Origin: Liquidambar formosana
Lineage: Eukaryota; Streptophyta; Magnoliopsida; Saxifragales; Altingiaceae
Assembly: GCA_039720395.1 (NCBI GenBank)
Contig: CM077821.1
Coordinates: 43,026,792-43,090,791 of the forward strand
DNA length: 64,000 nt
Direction: 5' to 3'
The notes under the pieces were generated by a model. The model saw only the letters and a program-made list of their open reading frames with translations. It ran no database searches and had not been told where the DNA came from. Positions 1-12,812 of this stretch are shown here, piece by piece. The position numbers and the translations under genes were made by a program. How positions within the stretch are numbered: the stretch's first letter is position 1; each line of letters opens with the position of its first letter.

Positions 1-53
1 GTGGTGCTCAGCCAATTTCACTGGGATATGATATCTAAGAATTGCTCATATAC

Positions 54-3000
54 CATGGAGAAGATTGTCCTTTAACTTGGCCAGATTCGTATTGCAAGGT
101 AGCCTCCAACATCGATTCCGCGATAACTACCCTCTTCTCCATCTGAGCTAGTGAAGCCATAGCCTTTTCATATTTTTCCTGCATATATATGGTTCTGTTA
201 AGAATAGAAACAATCCTATATCACTAGGAAGATGAAATGATTACTATGGTTCTGTTAATAATCGTAAGTGCATAAATTTCTCTTGCAACTCAGAGTTGCA
301 ATGGAATTAGAACCATGGAGACAGAGATGTCATTTTAATGATTACTATCCCACCAAGTTAGATAATTATACAATACTTTAAGTCTTTAACGGATTAATAG
401 ATATATTACAAAATGTGCAATATTTGTGTATGAGCATAGACAAGATCAAGATGTTGTGATTAATTTAGAAAAATATAGCAACATACAAAAGCCTTGAGAT
501 CGTATTGACATCTAGCAACAAAGACTAATAGTTGAGTTGAGTCAAACAAAGCTCAGCAGGGGGAAAAAGGGATTGAGATGAAGATATACCAATTGTTGCT
601 GGAGTACAGAATTTTGGTAAAGCATAACTCTAGCAGAGATTTAAAAAGGGGGAATTTTAGATTGGTCGGGCTACGGGAAAATAATTACAGTTAGTAGTCA
701 TTGTTAGTTAAGTTAGTAGTCATTTATTAGACAGTTAGTAGAAAATAGCACTCAACTGTAATTATTTTCCCATAGCCCTACCAATCTAAAATCCCCCCAT
801 TTAAAAAACATCATCAAGATCATACATAATGGTTTAGGACACATTGACATACAAAACACCTCTTCAGTATAATGGAGTTACTTAATAGAATTCATGTTAC
901 TACATAATTTTGGGACTGACAATGATCGTCGAAGAAGTGATTTACTAGGTTTTGTAATTTGTAAGCTCTACCATCAACCAATTCAACTCAGAAGAGGAGA
1001 CACTTCCTCCCATGAAAACCAAGTTGTTCGGACTTTTTCTTCTAAGGGATTAAGAATAAAGTCTGAACTACAGCCTACCAGAATCTTGAACAGCAAAGAC
1101 ATCAAAGATGGAAAGAACCTGAAGCACATGAACTGCATATCTCTGAGCAGCTGCATCTTGCTCAGCACATAAGCGCGCATCTTCAGTCAGCCGTTGTTCT
1201 TGCTCTACCCGCATTAGGACCTATCGCATATGCAAGTAATCTACAAATTACTACAGGACCCATACTAAACGAGAGTATGGATTATCCTTCCACAAATAGA
1301 CATTAAAGAGAATGCATGGCAAAATTAAACCTGAAGCATTGCGGTTTCTTGTTCATTTTTATCAGCAAGGGCTTGCCGTAACTCAGCTACCTCTTGCTCC
1401 AACTGCTCAATCTACAGATAAAACAAATCTTCAAACTTTCTGAGCAAGATAACTATCTCAGAGCTTGCAAGTACTGGTAGAGGAGAATCAAGTCAACTTG
1501 GTGACTGAGTCAGCTCCTAGCTTAAGGGGAAAAAATATTTATCTTCCCGTAATTGTTTATTCTATAGTTTCAAATTTATACAAATGTTTCAAATAATATC
1601 AATTAATGCACATCAATTGATATAAAAAAACATAAGTTTTCAGTGCATTTTGATTTTTTAAATAAAAATAGACAAAGTACACATTCTCTTATATCAAGCA
1701 TTGACCAATAAATTTTTTTTACTAAAGCTATTTATGAATTACAGCAAGCCCACAAAGTGTTTGACTAAAGAAATAAGATAAGTCTGGATCAAGAGAGAAC
1801 CATGTCACATCTCCATTTCTCAAAGCCACAGTAGCATGTGTATCCTTTGTTATTATATTATAGGCAATACGACAGATGGACAGAGCAAGAAGAGTTGAAT
1901 AAATGAACTGTAGATTATTAGATATACCCTTGCACTCAATTGCCGACGATTATCTTGCTTGACCATCTCCATAAGGGCTGTCTCTAGCTCCTCAGCTCTG
2001 GAAAAAGACAGGAATCACACATATAGATTAATGAATGTTCTCATGAAGCACGATTGTCGTAATAGAGTTATTCGAATGTTTTGAAATTGGCTGCACCTAT
2101 AGATTATTATTTATGCCTTTCGATCTTAAAAATCACACCCCCATGCTGAAAAAACTCTATGAATGATACCGTCAAGGATTTGGATTTTGGACATAGAAGA
2201 ATGTGAGGGGAAAAAAAGAAAAGAAAAAATGGTAGGAGAGTAACATTAAGAAGGGTACAAGCAACCAATGTCTATAAAGAAGCAGCTATTAAGTACTTCA
2301 ATGCATGTACATGAAGCACAAAGTGTGGGGTGGATTTTGTAAATATGCAACATATGACGAGCACTAGCCAATCCTGTAGAGATGCAGATACTAGACCCTA
2401 CATAGAGAGTACTAACCTGAGTGTAGCAGATCTTTTCTCCTCCAGCAACCTGCACAACTCAACCTTCAACCAAACCACCTGCACATAAGCTGTTAATGGT
2501 TGAAATTTAAATAGAGTTACACATGAATTGCTTATATATGAACTAATTACAAGAGAAACACCATCTAATCACTGAACTGCAATTATAATAAGGTCTGCTT
2601 GGAACAATGGTTCTGCGGGCCCTAATTCCAAATCCGTTGTTTGGTTTTCTAAACTGGAATAAGAATTCAGTTTTAATTCCACATGTCACAATTCCACAAT
2701 TGTAATTCCATGGCATTATTTAATGGAAATCTCATCAGGCTTAAGAATGAAATGCATGACAATGGTTGCCTGTACAGTGCATAGCAATTGTAAGAATGGA
2801 AATTCAATTATCCTTTAGTTACCTTTACTATGGAGAATTTGATGGGTAGTGGATTTTATCTAGAGAGTGGTGGAGGAGTATAGTCGTATAGATAATTTAA
2901 AAGAAGTATTTGATAACTGATAACAATTGATGAAACACAAGAAATCTATACTACAGCAGGCTTTTACATCCTGGTCAATTTTGAGTTGAACTTTTTGCAA

Positions 3001-6000
3001 GGGACTCAAGGCCCTAAGATATGTAAACTTTTTGCAAGGGACTCAAGGACCTAAGATATGTACATAATGAAACTGAGGATTTTATTTTGATAATTACTGC
3101 GAAAAATTAGGATGAAAATATAAATTACAAACCATCTGGTTTTACCAACCAACTTTGAATGACATGCCAATAATATGCTAGAGATAGCATTCCATTCAGA
3201 TGGTCCAATATCTTGTGATCATGATGGTTTTTCGAAATTGACAATCTTCTACATGGGATCAATATTGAGTAGTGATTCTTTGAAATCCTATTGCAAATTA
3301 TCAAACAAATACAGCTGCTACATTTGGTTCTTTAGGATCCAACAAGCACCATGGCAAATTATTTCTGTACATTTCAGAAAGGTCACACATAAAAGTACTA
3401 GGAATATGAAAAGAGTAAGACACCTGTTCTTGAAGATCTGGAACAGAATCTACTTCTGAATTAACAGTAAGAAACTCATCGAGGCTACTGGAACATGACT
3501 CCAAATGAGATACATCCCCATCTGTAAGCATATCACCTAAACCTTGAGTTGTATTTTTTTCTTCTACCGGTGATCCAGGAACATGCTTGAAACTATATAG
3601 CTTAGATGCAAGACCTTTGGAATCCTTCCAAACTCGACCCCCATTGGATCTTTCCTCAACTACCTCTAGTACAGCTGGTCGATGCTTTTTTCTCAACTCT
3701 TGCAATCTAGATTCAGTTATAGCCAGGAAACCTATGCAAGCAGTCAGAACAAGCTGGCTACTATCGAAGGTTGAGCCAGCAAGGGACTGCAATAGAGTAA
3801 TTGCATCCCCAGCATCCTTAGTTGTAACTAATGCAGGACCTACAAGAAACTGAAGATGATCAAATTTGAAGACGTAGAATAGCCTAAATACAGGAATGAA
3901 ATACTAGTTGTATGGCCTCTAAAAAAACTTCGCACAAATAATAAAACAAAAAATTATTTTTCTCAGTACCATATAACTCCATCAAAGCAAGTGCTGTTCG
4001 AAATAGCATAACACGATTTCCTTCAAATAGAAGCACATCCCAAACTCGAAGAACTGAAGTTAAAAGTAACCCATCAGAAGGTCAAGACGCTTTATAACTT
4101 AGATAGCTGAAGGTCAATATTGAAATCCGAAAATGAACAAATGAACATTCAAATAAGCAATATCAGAAAATTTAATGTTAGTTTTGAATTCCTGTATCAC
4201 ACAAGTGACAACATAAACCTCACCACTTTCCCATGGAAGCATATTCACAAAAATGGAAAGAAACCAAGGTCCAGAGATCCATGCCACCTGCACTCCCAAG
4301 TAATCCAGATGATTAACTGCACCAGAAGCATAAATGGAATAAGAAACTACCCACACTGCCTCATGTAATAAAAGAAATTGCAAAAGTGGATGATTCATAA
4401 AACAAACAATAGAATTAGACAAACCCAATTTAGGAAATCTTTCACGCATCAACTCCTCAAAAACAAGTTGGTCCACCTGACAAAACACAATAATATAATT
4501 GAATAAATATTAAATAGCTAAACAAAATCCCACTGCAGAGTTTGAATCAATCAGTGTTCTCTACATTCATCATGATTGAGAAAATATTAGCAATAGAACA
4601 TGAAAATAAATACTAAAACCAGAATTCAATTCCAAAACGGTGGAAACACATTACCTGAGATTCTATCATTTCCTCCGTATAGTAGCCATCAAAATAGTCA
4701 TCAATAATACCCACCAAAGTCCTGAGAGATTCCATAAAAACAAGTCCATAAAGCCAACTTAGTTGTTATCCTAAATATATCTATAAATACATGTATGTGT
4801 GTGTGTGAGCGCACATGCGTGCACTCCGCAAGTAGACAGAAATGTTTCACTGTCATCACACTAATCTTTCAACAACAAAATAAAAAATATATATATAATA
4901 AAAAACAATAACAACAACAACATAAATTTGTGCCATTAATACATATATTACATTATAAATTATGCTCCAGACACAAAGAATGCTCCATTAAAACTTATTA
5001 TTCTTCCTCATTTTTATTTTTATGATAAAAATCATCCTTATGGGAAAAGGATAGAAAAATTTCAAACGTACCAGAAGGCATTTTCCTCAGGCATCATAAG
5101 TAGTAATAAGCCAACAAAAAAATTCATTGCCTGCATGTTTGTTGATATTGAAGGTAAAAACAGAAAAATTGATCAGTCATCAGGATATGAGGACAATTTA
5201 ATTAAGCAGAACATTAAAAATTAGAGGAAATACCACTGATAGTGGAAAATCAACAAAAATGCACTCTAAACAAGGATTTTCAGTGGGAACATCATACAGT
5301 AGTTTCAAACTGCCACAAGAAAATTTAATAATATCCAATCCCTCACACAATAAACGAGTTCAAATCCATAGCTCAAATATCTTTTGTCACCTTGTTTGGA
5401 CAAAGAAACTTTGAATAAAGCTGCAAAAATGACCTCTGAAAACTCATATATGCTTGGAATGCTACAAAAATAATAATAATAATAATAATACATATATAAG
5501 CAGACAAATTTAGAGGCAGCTTTGATACAATCATACAACTGCGAAAAAATAGAGTTCCTTGTGCAAAACATTTTTCCGCTTACAAAGGGGAAAAAATTGG
5601 AAAGAAAAAGGAAAAAATCACGGAGAAGTGAGGTATTTGAAACTATTGGAAATGCTAAGCATAAACGTTGAAAGTTGAAACTTGAAACCAATCAGAGTAA
5701 ATGCAATTCATGGTTCAGAAGTCATGTGGATGATCACATAGTTAAAGGTTTCAACTTAAAAACTTCTGGTATTATTCCTACATTTTGGGGAAGGGGGTGA
5801 CCCTGAGAACTTTTGGGAAGAGATGCAACCCTTTGACAATTCTCAACTAACAAAGTGATGCAACGTGCTGAAGGCGTACGCATATCAATTTAAGCGTACG
5901 CATATTCATAGGCCTTTTATTGCTGCTGCCAATTCGGGATTTTAGTTTATTTTAGTTATTTTTAAGAGTTTTAATTATTTCCTTGTTATTTAATTATTGC

Positions 6001-8835
6001 TTTAAGTTTATTACTTTCCTAGTTGGTTTTACTTGTTTTAGTAGAGTTGATTTTTGAGATCAATAATATTGAGAGAGAGAGTTTCTCTTCTATTACTACT
6101 TTCATGTTCTAGTGTGAGCATTGATTGTGGTTGCCTACTCTTCTGGCATTGTCCTTGCAAAAATCAAGGGATTGGTGCAAGCTTGTGTATTATTTAGTGA
6201 GCTAGTCTCGACCGCATATTTTCCGCTGCATCACAAAGCTTATACTAATGGTTAACATAACTGAGCATGACTTTAATGGCTTACATTAGTTAAAAAAAAG
6301 AAAAAAAAAAAAAAAGGTTAAAAATAATCACGCAAAGGAATTACTTGAACCCCAATTACAGAATTACCTGACAGTACCCAACAGAGGGGTTATGTCGAGC
6401 ATATGCTAAAAGTACATGCCTTAATGAATTTCTCCCATCCTCATTCAAAGCAGGATGACCTGGGAATGTTCGAGGTACATCCTGCAAAGAGAACATAAGA
6501 AATTAGTCTAGGGATAAACCTGGATTTCAATACAAGGTAAAAGAAGTAGCACCTACAAATTGAAAAGATTGAACGACAAAATCCAAGGCCCATGCATTTA
6601 ATGACCTTCTCAATCTGCTTTCTTGATTTCATGGGTACACCACAGGAGTCAAAGCGCTCCTTGCTATCACCAGCATCAGTTTCTGGACCTAGCAAATCCT
6701 GGTAGTATCCCTCAACCCGACGTGTTCTCACACCGACAAAGGCTTGCCATACCTGTGATAGCAAAATCATAGCAAAATACAACAGGTTTTCATTAACATA
6801 AGAACTAGAGAGAATTATCAATCTAAAACTGTACCTCTCCCCTGAGAGCCATTGGCACTCCCCCACGAACAAGGAACTCTAGTTCCTCTTTCCAAGGAAA
6901 AAAAGGCTCCGGAGAAACCCCATTATGGCAATCACTTGCTTCCATGGTGGCATTCACACTATCATCTGATTTCTCATTAACATGAAACTCTTCCTCAAAG
7001 TCCCCTTCAGAAACCCCTTCTAAGGGTCTTGCCTCTTCAATTGACTGAAGATGGCTTTGACTTATGGTTATTTGCTCATGTTTCATATTCTCTCTCTTCT
7101 TGATGCGAAAACTCATCATATTTTCAATGGCACCAAGGGATGGTCTAAGTGGAGCCCATTTTTGGACGTTACGAGTTTTTGTTCCTTTTTCCACCAGCAC
7201 CTCCTTTTCGGGATCACATTTGGTTGAACCATCAGAAGCAGACTTCCTACCACTTGAATCATCCCCTTCCCCACCCCTCCCTGAAACTGCCTCTGCTTTC
7301 TGCCCTGTACCTTCAGCATGCAATGTGTCGTTATCTTCCTCCTTGGAAGAGCATGGTTGAGCAGACTCTGCTTGCTGTTCAAGCAATTTATCCCATTTTT
7401 GTGATCTTTCCTCTTCCTCCTCCTGAAACCATGAACATATCACTAAGGTGAACAGAAAACACCTGCTAACCATTTTTCCTTTCATGATACTATCTTTAAT
7501 ATTTAATACCAAAACATGGATTCAACATATTTCCTTCCAGTCAACTCTAATGTTTGGTCATATATCCGTTACAAATAAACAACACAATCATTTTGAAATT
7601 TCATAAATGTGCATAGCATAGTTTTCTTCACATTAAGATTATAAAAATGAAGTAAGATAATAAATACCTTGTAGATATTAGCGTACTCTCTAAATCTTTG
7701 AAGGTGTTGAGGTCTGACAGTAAATCCATAGGCATCCCTGTCAACATGAATCTCTATCTGATCATCAAACTCATAAAATAATAATAATAATAATATTAAT
7801 AATAATAAATACTTTCGATTCTTGAATCATCCAGTGAACCAATATCAGCATAACATCCCAATTCACAAACTTGAGCCAATAAAATATTTATAAAAAAAAA
7901 ATTAAACATACAGGTTATATACATGCATATATATGAGTCAGGATAATGGGAAAATTTTTTACAAAATTTTTCCTAACGGTTTTATATATTTTGAGAAGTC
8001 CACCGTTGGATTACATGTTTCCCCCATACACATCATGCTTGCCAAATATCAAGTTGACCGGAGATGAAGATCGGCTTCATTCATAAATGTGAGAACTTTT
8101 ATTGATCAGAAATGTGAGTTTATAGATCGGTTGGCTACTGGTGTTTGAGAATTGTGATATTCAACATCCACGAGGAGGGTATCTAACCCAACAGTGGGCT
8201 TAACAAAACGCGGTTCACAAAACAAGTTACTGTGATGTTGCAAAAAAATAAAATTAAAAATATAAAAATTATCCCTCGATCTTTACCATATATATATAAT
8301 GTTAAAGTGCAATAGGAAAATTGTATATTACATAAAACTGTTTTGAGATAATCAATAAAGCAGCGTGGAACAAAAAATTGCCTATTTCACCAGGAATCAA
8401 CTTCCAATGAGCGCCTACTCAACAAGGACAACAACATACTTCACAAGAAGTCCCAATTCTGCTGCCCATAGCGCTCATTAACCTCACACCCAGCTCACAA
8501 TAATTCTATAACACACCACATTTCACACCCTTCACCACACAATCACAGTAACCCCACCCCTAAATCTATTCCAACTACAGAAAATTCAACAACAATTTCC
8601 AAAAAAAAAAATTAAAAAAAAAAAAAACCTTCACACTCCAAACATGCAAAAACATGGTCAGCACAGCGCCGATCGACGTAACACGAAATTATGCAAAATA
8701 TTCAAACTTTCGTTCACAGAATTCACGAGAAATCAGGTACGAAAGGACGCGTGGAGAGAGGAGAAACTGAATTCGTATGTACTGTTACCTCCTAGACTCG
8801 AGTTGCAGGAGAGGGTTCAAGCTACTCTCCATCAT
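54..8835 (-). CDS. TBC-domain Rab GTPase-activating protein (3' end off window)
   Basis: Predicted activator of GTP hydrolysis by Rab GTPases in membrane traffic. Sixteen exons read on the minus strand: 8789-8835, 7668-7737, 6835-7422, 6606-6752, 6368-6481, 5072-5130, 4655-4721, 4425-4476, 4224-4316, 3970-4053, 3424-3839, 2417-2478, 1928-1997, 1331-1411, 1119-1220 and 54-178. All phases agree and give about 725 residues before the window edge. The N-terminal RDAYGFTVRPQH block is followed by an acidic, low-conservation stretch. The TBC domain spans about residues 230-440. The IxxDxxR arginine-finger motif is IEKDVPR (R288), and the glutamine-finger motif is GYCQ (Q322). The C-terminus (about 580-710) is an E/Q/A/L-rich coiled coil (VLMRVEQEQR, AMASLAQMEKRV). 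The start is one of two adjacent ATGs. At position 53 the exon is taken to splice (ATG|GTATAT); reading on instead would stop seven codons later. The family call is firm and the Rab partner unknown. It resembles plant proteins of the At3g55020 type, from memory. Confidence 0.95.
648..798. mobile_element. MITE with long terminal inverted repeats, in last visible TBC intron
   Basis: The ends GGGGGAATTTTAGATTGG and CCAATCTAAAATCCCCCC are inverted copies, and the similarity runs about 40 bp inward on each side. An 8-9-bp direct repeat (ATTTAAAAA) flanks it at 639-647 and 799-807, which fits a hAT or Mutator-type MITE. It has no coding capacity. A relative lies at 52639-52814. Confidence 0.8.
2991..3064. 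repeat. 37-bp unit duplicated in tandem in a TBC intron
   Basis: Two nearly identical 37-bp copies, each starting CTTTTTGCAAGGGACTCAAG, lie back to back in the intron between exons 11 and 12. They differ at about one site. No function is suggested. Confidence 0.8.
5856..6233. mobile_element. Solo LTR (378 bp) in TBC intron 5
   Basis: The element begins TGATGCA and ends TGCATCA, as an LTR should (TG...CA with short inverted ends). A perfect 5-bp target-site duplication, CAAAG, flanks it at 5851-5855 and 6234-6238. No internal retrotransposon sequence is present, so it is a solo LTR or a very short non-autonomous unit. A 12-bp motif, GCGTACGCATAT, is repeated near its left end. Confidence 0.85.
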
Positions 8836-8939
8836 CTGCGGATGGTTCGATCGAAGGGCTCTGCGAAAATTAGGGTTTTTTCGCCGGTAGATTCGGATGA
8901 TCCAAGCTGCTCCTTAGACCTCTGCAACTGAATTTTCCC

Positions 8940-8980
8940 TCCCTCTCCCCTCTCTCTCTGTCTCTATCTCTCTCTCTCAT
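8940..8980. repeat. CT/GA microsatellite upstream of the TBC start codon
   Basis: Imperfect (CT)n on the plus strand, which is GA-rich in the sense of the gene. It lies 105-145 bp upstream of the TBC ATG, probably in the 5'UTR or core promoter. No clear TATA box was assigned. Confidence 0.7.
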
Positions 8981-8995
8981 ATAGCAGCGTATAAC

Positions 8996-9140
8996 TTACA
9001 CTTTGATGAGTATTTTGCAAACTAATACCAAAACAATAAAATAACAGTCATATGTTGCAAGTCACTAACCAGATTTTAGCAAGTTGACAGTTAAAGTCCC
9101 TTTTTTGGTATTAGTTTTAAAAATACTCACCAAAGTGTAA
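8996..9140. mobile_element. Short MITE directly upstream of the TBC 5' region
   Basis: Terminal inverted repeats of about 35 bp: TTACACTTTGATGAGTATTT at the left and the complement of AAATACTCACCAAAGTGTAA at the right. The centre is unrelated sequence. No convincing target duplication is seen. It sits about 160 bp upstream of the TBC start codon and may be part of its promoter. Confidence 0.75.
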
Positions 9141-9183
9141 TGTTTCCTATATACATCTCCTAAGCTTTATTGGTAGTTGAAAT

Positions 9184-9821
9184 TAGAGGTGTTAATGGTT
9201 TAAGTTAGAACCGAGAATCAAATCGTTTCGGTTCTAAGTTTAGAAAACTGAACTAAATTGGTTTGGTTTTAATTTTTATTTTTAAAAAAATAAACCAAAC
9301 TAAAAAACCGAAAAATATATATATTTATCAAACTTAAAGTTTGTAAATTTTCTATTCTAATGAAGGCATAATAGAAAATAGATTTAAAATAATACAAAAA
9401 TCCTAACTCTCTCGGCCTCAGTCTTGTCTTATTTTAAGTTTTTTATTATTTTTTCTTTTTTAAATTGGCATGTATTATATTCGCTATTAATGTTGTGTGA
9501 GATATTAGATTGACATATGTCAATATGTTTCCATTTTGATATAATGTTTAACGTATTTTTTTGTTTTTAATGTAATATTTTTATTAAAAATATTTTTATT
9601 TGGAGTTTGGTGTATCATTTTTTTTATTTTCAATTATTTGTTATTACTTAATAGGTTAAAATCGAAACCGAACCAAATCGAATTGAAATTTTTTTGTTTG
9701 GCTTGGTTTAGGTCTTTTATAATATGATTCAGTTTTGGTTTGGTAGGAACGAAACTAAAATAGAATGATTTAATTTGAGATTTACCTTAAAACTAAACTA
9801 AACCAAACCATTAACACCCTA
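9184..9821. mobile_element. Non-autonomous hAT-like element (638 bp)
   Basis: The left end TAGAGGTGTTAATGGTTTA and the right end ATTAACACCCTA form inverted termini of the kind common in plant hAT elements. The flanking 8-mers GTTGAAAT (9176-9183) and CTTAAAAT (9822-9829) match at 6 of 8 positions, consistent with an old 8-bp duplication. The interior is AT-rich and non-coding. Confidence 0.7.
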
Positions 9822-10108
9822 CTTAAAATTAAAATTACGTAAGGATGGTCACGTGCAGCGGTGACTCTATCACATAAATGGGGGGATGCTAAAGGTACGG
9901 CCCTTTTATAGTAGGTATGGTTTCATAATATAACACGTATGCAACGAGTCGTTTTCTGGGGTCGGGACCGCTTTGAGCTTAGTTGATTGCCGTGTTAGGT
10001 TATCGTTTCTCCCCTAGGCCAGGAGCTTTTGAGTTTGACCGCGGTGGTGTCCTTCCTCTGCATGTGAGGTCCACGCCTTATCTGATGCGTCAGTCAATAA
10101 TATCAGTC

Positions 10109-10123
10109 CACGTCATGACGTCA
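10109..10123. promoter_or_regulatory. Adjacent ACGT-core bZIP-type sites
   Basis: CACGTCA is followed directly by a perfect TGACGTCA palindrome (10116-10123), a classical C-box/CRE-like bZIP target. It is 1.3 kb upstream of the TBC ATG, with two transposons in between. A regulatory role is inference only. Confidence 0.3.
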
Positions 10124-10382
10124 TCATTTAAGATTGCGGGTCAGCATTGTTGGGTTTATTTTTCATTTTTTGCTGAGTGGATCAGCATTATAAGGTGGGT
10201 GAATGGCCACTCACATCATCCCAAGTTAGGTTTGGCTGGTAAACGAGTCGAGCTGAGTTGAGACAAAAGCGAGTCTCCTATCGAGCCATTATGGAGTATA
10301 GTTCAAATAATTTGATTCCTAAAATAGTATGTTACTCGAATTTGGCTTAATAAATATACGAACTCAAAAACAAAGTGTAAAC

Positions 10383-10593
10383 CCCAACCTTGGTAGCCCA
10401 ATTGGTTGGGATGAGTCTGGAACAAATCGTAAACTCGGGCATCTTGGGTTCTATTTTCGCGCAAAGCGTTCGCGTTTCACCTAGTATACAAGTTAGTTGG
10501 GATGGTTTGTACACTTGGGATTTTACCTGACAGGGTCAGGTCTGCACGGCTCGGTCTTGTTGAGGTTCCCTCGTCAAAAAAAAAAAAAAAAAC
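10383..10593 (+). mobile_element. tRNA-derived SINE with poly(A) tail
   Basis: An exact 12-bp target duplication, CAAAGTGTAAAC, flanks the unit at 10371-10382 and 10594-10605. Near the 5' end, TGGTAGCCCAATTGG resembles a pol III A box, and GGGTTCTATTTTC about 50 bp later resembles a B box. The unit ends in a run of about 17 A. This combination is diagnostic of a SINE insertion, although the exact SINE family is not named here. Confidence 0.85.
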
Positions 10594-11150
10594 CAAAGTG
10601 TAAACTTGATTTATTTATGTTACGAGCAAAGTTAATATATAATGCCCCTTCCATGCCTTAATATATAATGCCTTCTCTAGATCATGAGGGGCTTAGGGAA
10701 TATCATAATAAAAACAGGAAAAGAAAGAAAAAAAAATATATTATTTATTGATACCACTGAGGACATTATCTCGTCTAAAATTTAGTTTAGTTAAATGATC
10801 GATCCGAACCATTCAATTAATTCAATCTTTAGTTAAAATATTGAAATGGTGGTGAAACTTTAGACTATATCTTATGAAAAAAAATAATTTTGATCAAGTG
10901 ACTAAAACCCTTTTTAAATGTATTGTACTTGAAAATCTCAAGTAAATTTTATGATGCGGATATAGACTCATTATGTAGAAGAGTGATGGTAGGGACATGC
11001 AAAAGGTGAGGCAGAGGATCGCTGTAGGTGGAAATGATTAAACAAGGAAAGTGGTTTAAAATATTTTTTGTAAATCTAGAATTTTATTTATTTATTCTTT
11101 TTTCTTTTTTTTAGGGGGTTGTGAATTTAGTTTCGTTTTTTCATTAAAAA

Positions 11151-11350
11151 AATGCATGTTTGGGAACTTAATTTGGTTTTTAAATAGGCCAATTCATAAT
11201 TGGTTTTAAAAAAATTATGTGTACATCTTATTATTATAACAAGGCTAAATTAATTAGCAAGAAAAAAGACTTATAAAATAAAGTAAAATTAAAACTGATC
11301 AGACTTATTTTTAATTAATCAAATTTTTAAATTGTTCGAACAGCACCTAA
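11151..11350. mobile_element. MITE-like repeat, copy 1 (inverted relative to 15690-15930)
   Basis: The stretch AATTTGGTTTTTAAATAGGC, followed by CCAATTCATAATTGG, and the downstream CTGATCAGACTTATTTT recur as a diverged inverted copy at 15690-15930. The two copies enclose the whole LTR-derived block. The exact ends are uncertain. Confidence 0.5.
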
Positions 11351-11879
11351 GACTAGACATGTACACGAGTACGGAAATAAATGCAATTTGATTATGTCAA
11401 CTCGATTTGCCAAATTCAAGTTGGGAATCAGTCGCATTTGATGGCCAATAAACCTCTTAGATCTTAAAATATATATATATATATATATAGAGGTTATTAG
11501 CTTCCAAGTTTTGTTCGGGTAAAAGGGTAGGTGTCAATTTTTGCTTTGGTGGAATGTCACGAGTCACGACGTGACAGACGCATTAGACTTTATTCATGCA
11601 CGCGCCATATAGTTATTAATATGTGTAGTGAAATACTCTGATCGTGTAAGGCTGAACCTGCTTATAAAAACAAAAAGACAAAAAGGCTAATAAAAAAGGC
11701 TTAGGCCGAACCACTTAATCTTACTCGTGTGCGTGTGCATGTACGTGTCTTATGATTACATACTTCTTTATGGTTATTATATCGGAATTGTTTATTCCAA
11801 TTGTTCAAAGTTACAAACTATTGATACATGAATTTTGTTGAACGGGTCAAACCAACAAAAAGACTGACATGCGTTTATT

Positions 11880-12812
11880 ATCCAATGACATGTTCTTGAT
11901 TTTTATCTCACCAGGTGGGGATGCTAAATCTATCTCCATGCCAAGGTCGACCTCTACCTAAGGGTACTAGATCTACCTCACCAATATTTCACCTTTAATG
12001 AGAACATCACTCAGGACGAATACTTCCCTTGTCGGAGATGCCATTCTCTGGAAGGATGCCTAACTCACCATCTTAAGTCGCTATTAGCCTATGGCATAAC
12101 TCGCTATCTTAAGTTGCTATTGGCCTATGGCATAGTTCGCCCATCATAATTCGCCATTAACTTACGGCATAGCTCTTGTATCCTCGGTGAGTACGTTACA
12201 GCTCATCGAGAATGCCCTTCTTTAGAGGGAAGCTCCCATTACTAAGAATGCCCGAACCATCTCGAGGTGGGTTCTCGTGCCCCCTTTGAGTCGGATGCCT
12301 ATCACATCGCGTGATGGTAGTCAAGGTCAGTAAATTACTTGATCCCCCTTGAAGAACCTTTGAGGTACCAAGTCCTAGTTCAACACTAGCCTGGGTCGAG
12401 GCAAGACCTGGGGGGCTCAATCACAAGCTTGACTTTCAAGCAAAGTCGCTCGACCTTAGCTTCTCTCAACAATTGGGACTATTGGAGGATCTTGGTTTAG
12501 TGGCTAGAGAGAAGGTTCACTAAAGTAGAGGTTACACTCATGGCATTGAGGGTCGACACTTCTTTAGTCTATCTGAGAGCAAGTGGGGCACTGTGACCCG
12601 GGGTTACATCATCTCCGTCATACGGAAAGCTAACACAACGGCGGACTAAACAAATGGGGTTGCGTATTCAATTCACCAAGCCAGCTAACATAGTAAGTGG
12701 GGTACTGTAGTAGACCTGCTGTAATAGACCTACCCTATGCAACCCAGGTCTACTACCCCCACTACTAACCAGCTGGATCCCACTTAGTCCCTCTACTATA
12801 AAAAGCCCTTTT
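11880..12812. mobile_element. Older LTR-retrotransposon-like fragment (left part)
   Basis: This is relatively GC-rich sequence, unlike its surroundings. It contains GTAAGTGGGGTAC, which resembles a polypurine tract, then TGTAGTAGACC as a possible LTR start near 12706. A TATA-like CTATAAAAAGCCC follows at 12795. The sequence then breaks off at the insertion of the larger LTR and seems to resume at 15264. No protein domain is readable, and the boundaries are uncertain. Confidence 0.45.

Noticed and set aside
54..178. Stop codon shortly after the last visible TBC exon taken as the protein end
   Set aside because: The frame would end WYMSNS, whereas related proteins continue; an ATG|GTATAT donor fits better, so the true end is off the window. 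Not excluded completely.
7064..7451. Two plus-strand ORFs and a third-frame minus ORF over the largest TBC exon
   Set aside because: They are shadows of the real coding exon 6835-7422, which is fixed by phase and homologous motifs on both sides.
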